Assembly: GCA_026392265.1 (NCBI GenBank)
Contig: JAPLCL010000244.1
Coordinates: 1-5,953 of the forward strand
Length of the DNA stretch: 5,953 bases
Reading direction: 5' to 3'
DNA from: Actinomycetota bacterium
Lineage (GTDB): Bacteria > Actinomycetota > Thermoleophilia > UBA2241
Shown here: positions 1 to 5,362 of the stretch, one piece after another
Layout: each line of letters starts with the position of its first letter
Position numbering within the stretch: the stretch's first letter is position 1
Program-made: the position numbers and the translations under genes
The notes under the pieces: model-generated
The model's database searches: none
The model's input: only the letters and a program-made list of their open reading frames with translations
What the model was told of the DNA's origin: nothing

Positions 1-589
1 ACGCCGTGCCGGTGATGACGCTCACGTGGCCGGGAAGCAGGAAACCGCTGATGGGCGTCTCGCCCAGCTCGAGCAGCGCCTTGAGCGGCAGCGGCATCGT
101 CTTGTGCATGCTCAGCACCGAGAAGTTCGCAAGGCCGCGTGTGCGGGCCTCAAGCAGCGACGCGGCGATGGTCGGCGCCGTGGTCTCGAAGCCGATGCCG
201 GCGAACACGACCTGCCGGCCGGGCTCGGCGGCGGCGATCTGCACGGCGTCGCGCGCCGAATACACGACGCGCACGTCGGCGCCGGCGGCACGCTCCGCCG
301 CCAGCGTAGTGCGCGACGCCGGCACGCGGATGAGATCGCCGAACGTCGCCAGGGTCACCCCGGGCAGGCGCGCGAGTGCGACCACCCGGTCGAGGTCGGC
401 GATCGCCGTCACGCACACCGGGCAGCCCGGGCCACTGACCAGGCGCATGCCGTCGGGCAGGAGCTCGCGTAGCCCGTAGCGCGCGATGGCCATGGTGTGG
501 GTGCCGCAGACTTCCATGAACGTGAGGTCCGGGCGCGCCTCGGCCCGCAGAGCGGCCGCGAGGCGCCGCAGCTCGTCAGCCTGCGTCAT
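1..589 (-). CDS. hypD: HypD, [NiFe]-hydrogenase Fe-S maturation protein (partial, C-terminus beyond window)
   Basis: HypD is the iron-sulfur scaffold that, with HypC, holds the iron atom while two cyanide ligands (from HypE thiocyanate) and CO are assembled for the [NiFe] active site in the cytoplasm. The first 196 residues are visible; family members are usually about 360-375 residues, so roughly half is present. Family motifs are clear: MEVCGTH with Cys28, SGPGCPVCVT with Cys56 and Cys59, GIGFETTAPT at about 131-140, and PGHVSVITG at about 186-194. The 4Fe-4S cysteines of the C-terminal half lie outside the window. The ATG at 587-589 overlaps the end of hypC by 14 nt; its Shine-Dalgarno is weak (GAGG, 3 nt away), so translational coupling to hypC is likely. 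No better start is seen, and the N-terminal length before MEVCGTH is reasonable. Identification is firm. Confidence 0.96.
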   Translation of the reverse strand, partial: MTQADELRRLAAALRAEARPDLTFMEVCGTHTMAIARYGLRELLPDGMRLVSGPGCPVCVTAIADLDRVVALARLPGVTLATFGDLIRVPASRTTLAAERAAGADVRVVYSARDAVQIAAAEPGRQVVFAGIGFETTAPTIAASLLEARTRGLANFSVLSMHKTMPLPLKALLELGETPISGFLLPGHVSVITGTA

Positions 590-827
590 CGGCCTCGACG
601 CCGTCGTCCGCCGCGAAGGCGCTGATCTCGCGGAGCAGATCCAGCGTCTCGTTGGCCGCGGCCTCGTCGAGCACGCTGATGGCGAAGCCGGCGTGCACGA
701 GCACGTAGTCGCCGACCTTGGCGTCGGGCACGAGCATGAGGCTGGCGCGCTGCTCGAGGCCGGCGGTGGCGATGGTCGCCAAGGCGCCGTCGACGGCGGT
801 GATGCGCATGGGAAGAGCTAGGCACAT
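576..827 (-). CDS. hypC: HypC/HybG-family hydrogenase maturation chaperone
   Basis: Small chaperone, 83 residues, which binds HypD to carry the Fe(CN)2CO precursor and then delivers it to the hydrogenase large subunit. The N-terminus MCLALP carries the essential Cys2 exposed after methionine removal; the family signature GDYVLVHAGFAISVLDE follows at 39-55 with His45. Length matches the family (about 75-95 residues). The acidic tail (DDGVEADDAG) is typical in character but not diagnostic. The start is fixed by Cys2 and by AGGA at 835-838 with a 7-nt spacer. It lies 25 nt downstream of hypF and overlaps hypD by 14 nt, so it is in the same transcript. Whether it serves one or several hydrogenases cannot be told from this window. 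Confidence 0.97.
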   Translation of the reverse strand: MCLALPMRITAVDGALATIATAGLEQRASLMLVPDAKVGDYVLVHAGFAISVLDEAAANETLDLLREISAFAADDGVEADDAG

Positions 828-852
828 ACGCGGGTCCTGTGGTCGGGCGGCG
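828..852 (-). promoter_or_regulatory. hypF-hypC intergenic gap with hypC ribosome binding site
   Basis: The 25-nt gap between hypF and hypC contains AGGA (835-838) 7 nt before the hypC ATG. No promoter or terminator is visible, which supports read-through from hypF. Confidence 0.7.
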
Positions 853-3414
853 CTAGTCGAGCGCGCCGCGGCGTTTCAGGGCAGTATAGCCCGCCACCGC
901 GGCCTGCCCCAGCGCCACGCCGCCGTCGTTCACCGGCACGAGGCCCGCGGCGAGCACTTCGAAGCCATCGGCATCGAGCGCGGCTTCGCACTCGTCGGCG
1001 AGCAACCGGTTCTGGAAGACGCCACCGGACATGGCGACCGCCGTGAGGCCCGTCGCGGTGCGCACCCGGCGGCAGACGTCGAGTACGAAGGCCGCGACGG
1101 TGGCGTGAAGGCGCGCGCCGACGACGCCCGCCGCGGCGCCGTCTTCGAGATCGTCGAGCACGGCGGCGAACAGCGGCGCCAGGCGCACGACGGCCGGCCG
1201 TGGGCGCATGTCTCCCCCGGCCACCTGTGCCGCGACCCAGTCGCCGGCGCCCCGACGCGGCGCGCAGGCGGCCTCTTCGACCTCGCCCTCCAAAGCGTAG
1301 GGATACGGCTCGCCGCCCGCTGGGGAGCGCATCTCGAGCTCGATCGCCGCCTGACCCTCGTAGGTGATCGCGTGGCGCACACCGGCGAGCGCGGCGACGG
1401 CGTCGAACAGCCGTCCGCAGCTCGTCGTGAGCGGTACGTTGAGGCCGGCGTCGATCTGCTGACGGACGACGGCGAAGTCCTCGTCGCCGAAGCCGGGCGC
1501 GGAGGCCAAGGCGCGGCTCCGCAGCAGCCGCGCCGCCCGCCCGAGCCCCTCCTCGCCGAGCAGCGCGTAGCTCCAGCCGAGCGCGGTGCGCCACGGCTTC
1601 CCGATGGCGGCCGCGCCGCCCGGCAGCGGCAGCTCCTCAAGATGAGCCACGCGGCGATACCCGAGCAGATCGCAGACGAGTACCTCGCCCCCCCACAGAC
1701 GGCCGTCGTCGCCGTAGCCCAGGCCGTCCATACTGACCCCGATCACGGCCTCTTCCCTGCCGCTCTCGACGAGTCGCGCGGCGATGTGCGCGTGATGATG
1801 CTGCACGGCGATCTTGTCCTGCTGCGGCAGCGCGAGGGCGAACTTGGTGGCCAAGTACTCGGGATGCAGGTCGTAGCCGATCACCTCGGGCGCGAGGCGG
1901 AACATCTTCTCGTACACCGCGATACTGGTCTCGTAGTGCTCCAGCGTCTCCAGGTTCTCGAGGTCGCCGATGTGCTGGCTGAGAAAGGCGTTGGCGTCGC
2001 GCGTGAGGCAGAACGTGTTCTTGAGCTCGGCGCCACAGGCCAGGGTCTGCGGGAGCGGCCGCGGCAGGGCCACCGGGAACGGGGCGTAGCCCCGTGAGCG
2101 GCGGATCAGCCGCGGCCGCCCGCCGCGCACGAGCGCGACGGAATCGTCGTAGCGCACGGCGATCTCGCGGTCGTGCACAAGGTAGGAGTCGGCGATAGGC
2201 GCCAGCCGCGCGATCTCCTCCCAGCCCTTCACGATGGGCTCCTCGGCGAGGTTGCCGCTGGTCATGACCAGCGGCCGCCCGGCTTCTCTCAGCAGCAGGA
2301 TGTGCAGCGGCGTGTAGGGGAGCATCGCGCCCAGGTACCGCTGGCCGGTCGCGACCTCGGGATCGATGACCGCGGCCGGCCCTGCGTCGCCGCCCGGCGC
2401 TGCATCGGCCAGCGGCCCCGCTCCGCTTGATCCTCTGCCCATCTCGGGCCCCACGGCGCCGTCCGCGGCGATCTCGCGCCACGGCAGCAGCACGATGGGA
2501 TGCCCCGGTGAGGTCAGCAGCTCCGCCTCCGCGGCGCTCACCCTGCAGTGGGCCCGCAGCTGCTCGAGGTCGGCGAACATGACCGCCAGGGCCTTGTGCG
2601 GGCGGCGCTTGCGCTCCTTGAGGCGGCGCACCACGTCGCCGCCCGTGGCGTCACAGGCCAGGTGAAAGCCGCCGAGCCCCTTCACGGCGAGGATCTCGCC
2701 GCGGCGCAGCAGCTCGGCGGCCAGGCGGATGGGGGCGGCGGGGTCGTCCGGCTTGCCTTCGGCAAGCTCCACGACTTCGCCGCCCGGCCCGGCCTCCCCC
2801 CCGTCCTCCGCGCGCCGCACCAGCCGCACCCGCGGCCCGCACACGGGGCAGGCGTTGGGCTCGGCGTGAAAGCGCCGGTCGGTCGGGTCTTCATACTCCG
2901 CGCGGCAGGCCGGGCACAGCGGGAAGCACCGCATCGTGGTGCGCTCCCTGTCGTAGGGCAGGTCCTCGATGATCGTGAACCGCGGGCCGCAGTTGGTGCA
3001 GTTGGTGAAGGGATAACGGGAGCGCCGGTCGCGGGGATCGAGGAGCTCGGCGCGGCAGTCGTCGCAGGTCGCGATATCCGGTGAAACGAGCTGGTAGGCG
3101 TCCGGGTCGATGGCGCTGCCGAGGATGAGAAAGGCCGTGGAACCCTCGAGCTCGACGCCGCTCCGCTCGTAGGCGGCGATGTGGGAGCGCGGCGGCGCTT
3201 CGCGCGGCAGGGCAAGGACGAAGGCGTCGACAGCGGCCGGCGTGCCTTCCACAAGGATCTCCACGCCGGCGGACGTGTTGCGCACCCAGCCGGTCAGCGC
3301 ATGCCGCTGCGCCAGGGAGTACACGAAGGGCCTGAAACCGACGCCCTGCACCACGCCGCGCACGCTGAGCCGCGCAGCTGCACGCCGGCCAGGGTCTGGC
3401 TGCGAGGGGGTCAT
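853..3414 (-). CDS. hypF: HypF, carbamoyltransferase for hydrogenase cyanide ligand synthesis
   Basis: HypF uses carbamoyl phosphate and ATP to make carbamoyl-adenylate and transfers the carbamoyl group to the C-terminal cysteine of HypE, which dehydrates it to the thiocyanate that becomes the CN ligands. All domains are present in order. Acylphosphatase spans about 13-100 (VQGVGFRPF with Arg28, and Asn46 in WVRNTS). Two zinc-finger pairs use Cys117/120, 139/142, 167/170 and 189/192 with the usual 18/24/18 spacing. A YrdC-like domain covers about 208-435 (KGLGGFHLACDA, MTSGNLAEEPI). A Kae1-like domain covers about 440-853 (HHHAH at 539-543, MSGGVFQNRLL, VNDGGVALGQA). At 853 residues it is longer than E. 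coli HypF (750), partly through a Gly/Ala/Pro-rich insert at about 315-355 and a shorter one near 201-213. The reading frame stays open upstream to 3789, but the extension is antisense-like Ser/Thr/Arg text over the preceding gene, so the ATG at 3412-3414 directly before the acylphosphatase domain is chosen. Confidence 0.97.
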   Translation of the reverse strand: MTPSQPDPGRRAAARLSVRGVVQGVGFRPFVYSLAQRHALTGWVRNTSAGVEILVEGTPAAVDAFVLALPREAPPRSHIAAYERSGVELEGSTAFLILGSAIDPDAYQLVSPDIATCDDCRAELLDPRDRRSRYPFTNCTNCGPRFTIIEDLPYDRERTTMRCFPLCPACRAEYEDPTDRRFHAEPNACPVCGPRVRLVRRAEDGGEAGPGGEVVELAEGKPDDPAAPIRLAAELLRRGEILAVKGLGGFHLACDATGGDVVRRLKERKRRPHKALAVMFADLEQLRAHCRVSAAEAELLTSPGHPIVLLPWREIAADGAVGPEMGRGSSGAGPLADAAPGGDAGPAAVIDPEVATGQRYLGAMLPYTPLHILLLREAGRPLVMTSGNLAEEPIVKGWEEIARLAPIADSYLVHDREIAVRYDDSVALVRGGRPRLIRRSRGYAPFPVALPRPLPQTLACGAELKNTFCLTRDANAFLSQHIGDLENLETLEHYETSIAVYEKMFRLAPEVIGYDLHPEYLATKFALALPQQDKIAVQHHHAHIAARLVESGREEAVIGVSMDGLGYGDDGRLWGGEVLVCDLLGYRRVAHLEELPLPGGAAAIGKPWRTALGWSYALLGEEGLGRAARLLRSRALASAPGFGDEDFAVVRQQIDAGLNVPLTTSCGRLFDAVAALAGVRHAITYEGQAAIELEMRSPAGGEPYPYALEGEVEEAACAPRRGAGDWVAAQVAGGDMRPRPAVVRLAPLFAAVLDDLEDGAAAGVVGARLHATVAAFVLDVCRRVRTATGLTAVAMSGGVFQNRLLADECEAALDADGFEVLAAGLVPVNDGGVALGQAAVAGYTALKRRGALD

Positions 3415-3433
3415 GGCGGGCAACTGCCTCCGG
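3415..3433 (-). promoter_or_regulatory. hypF ribosome binding site in 19-nt gap
   Basis: GGAGG at 3427-3431 precedes the hypF ATG by 12 nt, longer than optimal. An in-frame TTG at 3421-3423 would sit only 3 nt from it and would add just three residues, so the ATG is kept. The short gap supports co-transcription with the gene upstream. Confidence 0.6.
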
Positions 3434-4312
3434 TCACCCCGGGCAGCTGAACTGGTAGTCGTCTTTGTAGTACACCTCGTTGCACTCGGGGCAGCGCAGT
3501 TCGTACCAGAAACCGATGGCCACCTGGTGCGGCTCGCAGAACCTGATGCGAGCCGCCAGCACCTCGAGCTCGTTGCTGCCGCAGGCCATGCAGGTGAGGA
3601 GCACGTCGTCGCCGAGGTCGTAGGCCTGCTCAAGATGCTGCATGGCGCCGGCGGCGCCTTCGTGCGCCGGCAGGTCCGCCTCGTGGGCACACGCGTCCCG
3701 GGCGCTCGGCACCTCGGAGAGCGCCAGCCCGGTGACGATGCCGGGCAGGTACGCCAGCTTCTTGCCGCGAGCGTACAAGTACTGCTCAAAGCGGCAGCCG
3801 TCGCCCTCTTCCTCGCCCATGAGCTCGCACTCGTGACGCGCCACGAGCTCGCGCCGCGTGACGTAACAGCGCATGTCGAGGCTCTCGACGATCAGCGGCT
3901 CCACGTGCACGGTACGCGGCCGCCCGCGGCCGCGGTGGTAAGAGGGCGGCTGGACCAGCGAGAGGCAGCCGATGTCGGGATCGGCCTCCAGGGCCGCGAT
4001 GGACCGCTCCAGCCAGCCGGGCTGGTACTCGAGCGTGTCGTCGACGCGGACCAGATACTCGCCGTCCACAAGGCGAAAGACGCGCTCGAGGCCGAAACGC
4101 AAGCCGTCGCTGTCTCCGCTCTCGAGCTGGATCGCGCTGATACGGCCACGCAGGTACTGACGTACCAGATACGTGGCCACCAGGTCGGAGCAGTCGTTGG
4201 CATACACGGCGAGATCCCAGGGGTCGGCCACGGTCTCGCGGATGCCGCGCAGTGCGGCGCGCAGCGCCGGCACCCCATGGCTCGTGAAGACCACGATGCC
4301 CGCGCTGCTCAC
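3434..4312 (-). CDS. GT-A (family 2-like) glycosyltransferase with C-terminal zinc-ribbon-like domain
   Basis: Predicted 292-residue cytoplasmic protein with no signal peptide or membrane segment. Residues 1 to about 200 resemble a GT-A glycosyltransferase. The first strand is AGIVVFTSHG followed by a helix; an acidic, DxD-like motif lies in YLVRVDDTLEYQPGW (Asp91, Asp92) and the domain continues into LERSIAALEADPDIGCLSLV. A later acidic EEEGDG motif and RGKKLAYLPG match the end of many GT2 domains. Residues 238-292 form a separate tail with CMAC (241/244), Cys259, CPEC (274/277) and Cys290, suggesting a zinc ribbon or other metal site. The GTG start at 4310-4312 overlaps the stop of the upstream small ORF as GTGA. 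An ATG start at 4534 would add 74 residues of Gly/Arg-rich, non-conserved-looking sequence across the promoter and is rejected. It precedes hypF by 19 nt, implying a role linked to hydrogenase maturation. Sugar donor and acceptor are unknown, and no glycosyl step is part of the known Hyp pathway. An inactive or repurposed GT fold is possible. Confidence 0.8.
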   Translation of the reverse strand: MSSAGIVVFTSHGVPALRAALRGIRETVADPWDLAVYANDCSDLVATYLVRQYLRGRISAIQLESGDSDGLRFGLERVFRLVDGEYLVRVDDTLEYQPGWLERSIAALEADPDIGCLSLVQPPSYHRGRGRPRTVHVEPLIVESLDMRCYVTRRELVARHECELMGEEEGDGCRFEQYLYARGKKLAYLPGIVTGLALSEVPSARDACAHEADLPAHEGAAGAMQHLEQAYDLGDDVLLTCMACGSNELEVLAARIRFCEPHQVAIGFWYELRCPECNEVYYKDDYQFSCPG

Positions 4313-4419
4313 ACTGCCCCCGCAAGCGCCGGCTCGGTGATGTGCCAGGGCCCGTCGGATCCGCGGCGCTGCCCGGCCTTGCCGTCCCTGGCGCCCGAGG
4401 TGATCGCTGGCTTCGTCAT
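4309..4419 (-). CDS. Probable small protein of 36 residues, translationally coupled to the glycosyltransferase gene
   Basis: An unrecognised micro-gene starting MTKPAITSG and ending EPALAGAV. It has an excellent ribosome binding site: GGAG at 4426-4429, 6 nt before the ATG. Its TGA overlaps the GTG of the next gene (GTGA), a classic coupling junction. Counting GC by codon position over its 36 sense codons gives 24/36, 24/36 and 32/36, the third-position excess expected of a real gene in a GC-rich genome. Read in the frame of the downstream glycosyltransferase, the same stretch has the excess at position 1 instead, which argues against that gene extending upstream. The peptide is basic and polar in the middle (ARDGKAGQRRG), with a hydrophobic end, no cysteine and no membrane segment. 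It could be a leader peptide that couples translation, or a small accessory protein. The reading frame is open further upstream to 4638, but nothing there looks like a start with an SD. Confidence 0.6.
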   Translation of the reverse strand: MTKPAITSGARDGKAGQRRGSDGPWHITEPALAGAV

Positions 4420-4420
4420 T

Positions 4421-4429
4421 CCCCTCTCC
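4421..4429 (-). promoter_or_regulatory. Ribosome binding site of the small coupled gene
   Basis: The purine run GGAGAGGGG ends 1 nt before the ATG at 4417-4419; the GGAG core is spaced 6 nt from it. It is the best SD-like sequence in the window and decides the start of the small ORF. Confidence 0.65.
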
Positions 4430-4495
4430 ATCGCGTCGAATGACCGGCTGATACTCGATCCGTCGGACTTGGACGCCCGGCTCAGGCCCTCGCGT

Positions 4496-4511
4496 CGGCG
4501 AGTCGTCGCCG
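4496..4511 (-). other. Small perfect hairpin in the operon leader
   Basis: CGGCGA-CGAC-TCGCCG forms a 6-bp perfect stem with a 4-nt loop, close to the 5' end of the predicted transcript and about 75 nt before the first ATG. It may stabilise the mRNA end or be incidental in GC-rich DNA. No known riboswitch is recognised in the leader (about 4420-4518). Confidence 0.35.
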
Positions 4512-4524
4512 CCACCTTGTGAAA

Positions 4525-4553
4525 AGTGTAGCAAAGTCGACCAAAAACGTCCA
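4525..4553 (-). promoter_or_regulatory. Putative sigma70-type promoter of the small ORF-glycosyltransferase-hypFCD operon
   Basis: Reading leftward, TGGACG (-35, 4548-4553) and TACACT (-10, 4525-4530) are separated by exactly 17 nt; each matches its consensus at four of six positions. The region is distinctly AT-richer than its surroundings and lies in the only sizeable gap of the window. Transcription would start near 4518, leaving a leader of about 100 nt before the first ATG. Inferred from sequence only. Confidence 0.5.
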
Positions 4554-4559
4554 CGACTT
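4534..4559. promoter_or_regulatory. Operator-like inverted repeat AAGTCG-N14-CGACTT
   Basis: Perfect 6-bp arms at 4534-4539 and 4554-4559 have centres 20 bp apart, about two helical turns, as for a dimeric regulator binding one DNA face. The repeat encloses the -35 element and part of the spacer. The binding protein is unknown; the adjacent NarL-family regulator is the obvious candidate, though the site does not match the E. coli NarL heptamer. Confidence 0.4.
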
Positions 4560-4586
4560 GAGGATGGCGAACCCGCGATACGCGCC

Positions 4587-4617
4587 GCGGCCCGGTACAG
4601 CGTGGGACCGCGGCCGC
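4587..4617 (-). terminator. Hairpin downstream of the response regulator gene, possible terminator
   Basis: In the transcript sense GCGGCC-G-CGGT, a 10-nt loop, then ACCG-GGCCGC gives a 10-bp stem with one bulged G, about 32 nt after the regulator stop codon. No U-run follows, so it would be a weak or U-less terminator, or a 3'-end stabiliser. Its position between the two blocks favours a role in ending the two-component transcript. Confidence 0.4.
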
Positions 4618-4648
4618 CGCACCCCGGCAGGGAGGCACGAATGCGGTC

Positions 4649-5362
4649 TCAGTCGACGGGGATGAGACCTGTGCGAATGGCGTACCTGACGAGCTCGGTC
4701 ACGTCGTGGGCCGCGAGCTTCTTCATGATGTTGGTGCGGTGGCTCTCGACCGTCTTTCTGCTCAGCTCGAGCAGGTCGGCGATCCGCTGGTTGGTGTTGC
4801 CGCTGGCGATCAGCGCGAGCACCTCCCGCTCGCGCAGCGTGAGTGGCTCCTCGTCGCCGGCCGGCACTTCGCGCCGCGGGGCTTCTATGACCGCCGGAGG
4901 GTCGCCGCGCACCCGGCGCACGTAGTCCTCGATCAGCTTTGCGGCGATCGTCGGCTGCAAAAACGAGGAGCCGCGGTGGACCTCGCGGATGGCGCGCACG
5001 AGATCGTCCGCCGCCACGCCCTTGAGCACGTAACCCGAAGCTCCGGCCTGGATGACGCGCTGCACGTACTCGTCGTCGTCGTACATGCTCAGGATGAGCA
5101 CCCGGACCTGCGGGTACAGCTTGCGTATGAGAGCGGTCGCCTCGAGCCCGCTCATGCGCGGCATCACCATGTCCATGACCACCACGTCCGGGTGCGACTC
5201 GGCGACCAGCGCGACCGCCTCTTCCCCGTCGCTCGCATCCCCCACGACGACCAGGCCGGCCTGCTCCGAGAGCAACGCGCGAAGGCCCTCCCGCAGGATC
5301 CTGTGGTCGTCCACGAGCAGGACTTTGATGACCTCGCTCTCGAGGTCCGCCGTGTCTGTCAC
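4649..5362 (-). CDS. NarL/FixJ-family response regulator (REC + LuxR-type HTH)
   Basis: A complete 237-residue DNA-binding response regulator. The receiver domain (about 11-128) has the acidic pair Asp18/Asp19 in VLLVDDH, the phosphoacceptor Asp64 in VVMDMVMPRMSG, Ser92 in LILSMYDDD, and Lys114 in YVLKG. A linker (about 145-172) rich in Arg, Pro and Glu leads to the LuxR/GerE helix-turn-helix (about 173-232) with LTLREREVLALIASG and the recognition helix region LSRKTVESHRTNIMKKL. Length and layout are standard for the family, and all activation residues are intact. The start is GTG at 5360-5362, overlapping the kinase stop as GTGA, with GAAGGGA 7-8 nt upstream. It is the partner of the kinase next to it; targets are unknown, and the hyp operon just downstream is a possible one. 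Confidence 0.95.
   Translation of the reverse strand: MTDTADLESEVIKVLLVDDHRILREGLRALLSEQAGLVVVGDASDGEEAVALVAESHPDVVVMDMVMPRMSGLEATALIRKLYPQVRVLILSMYDDDEYVQRVIQAGASGYVLKGVAADDLVRAIREVHRGSSFLQPTIAAKLIEDYVRRVRGDPPAVIEAPRREVPAGDEEPLTLREREVLALIASGNTNQRIADLLELSRKTVESHRTNIMKKLAAHDVTELVRYAIRTGLIPVD

Larger units (their letters stand above)
4420..4648. other. Intergenic region between the two-component block and the hyp block
   Basis: These 229 bases hold, from right to left, a hairpin (4587-4617), an operator-like repeat (4534-4559), a promoter-like pair (4525-4553), a leader hairpin (4496-4511) and the SD of the small ORF. Frames open across it (leftward from 4534 and 4638) read as arginine- and glycine-rich text with no recognisable domain and no SD, so it is taken as non-coding. 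Confidence 0.6.

Noticed and set aside
718..2097. Long open frame of 459 codons on the plus strand
   Set aside because: It runs antisense to hypF, with its first part over hypC, and reads as Arg/Ala/Gly/His-rich text without any domain. High-GC genes commonly leave such open shadow frames, and HypF and HypC are unmistakable on the other strand.
3415..3789. 125-residue upstream extension of HypF
   Set aside because: It overlaps the cysteine-rich end of the glycosyltransferase in another frame and has Ser/Thr/Arg-rich shadow composition; the HypF acylphosphatase domain starts soon after the ATG at 3414.
3179..4522. Long open frame of 447 codons on the plus strand
   Set aside because: It lies antisense to the start of hypF, the glycosyltransferase gene and the promoter region, with no recognisable motif and no better SD.
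4313..4534. 74-residue N-terminal extension of the glycosyltransferase from an ATG at 4534
   Set aside because: It crosses the predicted -10 element and leader, has no SD, no GT-fold content, and the wrong codon-position GC pattern over 4312-4419. The GT core begins directly after the GTG at 4312.
4518..4560. E. coli-type NarL heptamer sites near the promoter
   Set aside because: TACACTT overlaps the -10 but does not fit TACYYMT, and no convincing pair of heptamers was found.
4420..4638. Extension of the small ORF to 109 residues from an ATG at 4638
   Set aside because: It would span the hairpin, promoter and leader, and has no SD, whereas the internal ATG at 4419 has an excellent one.
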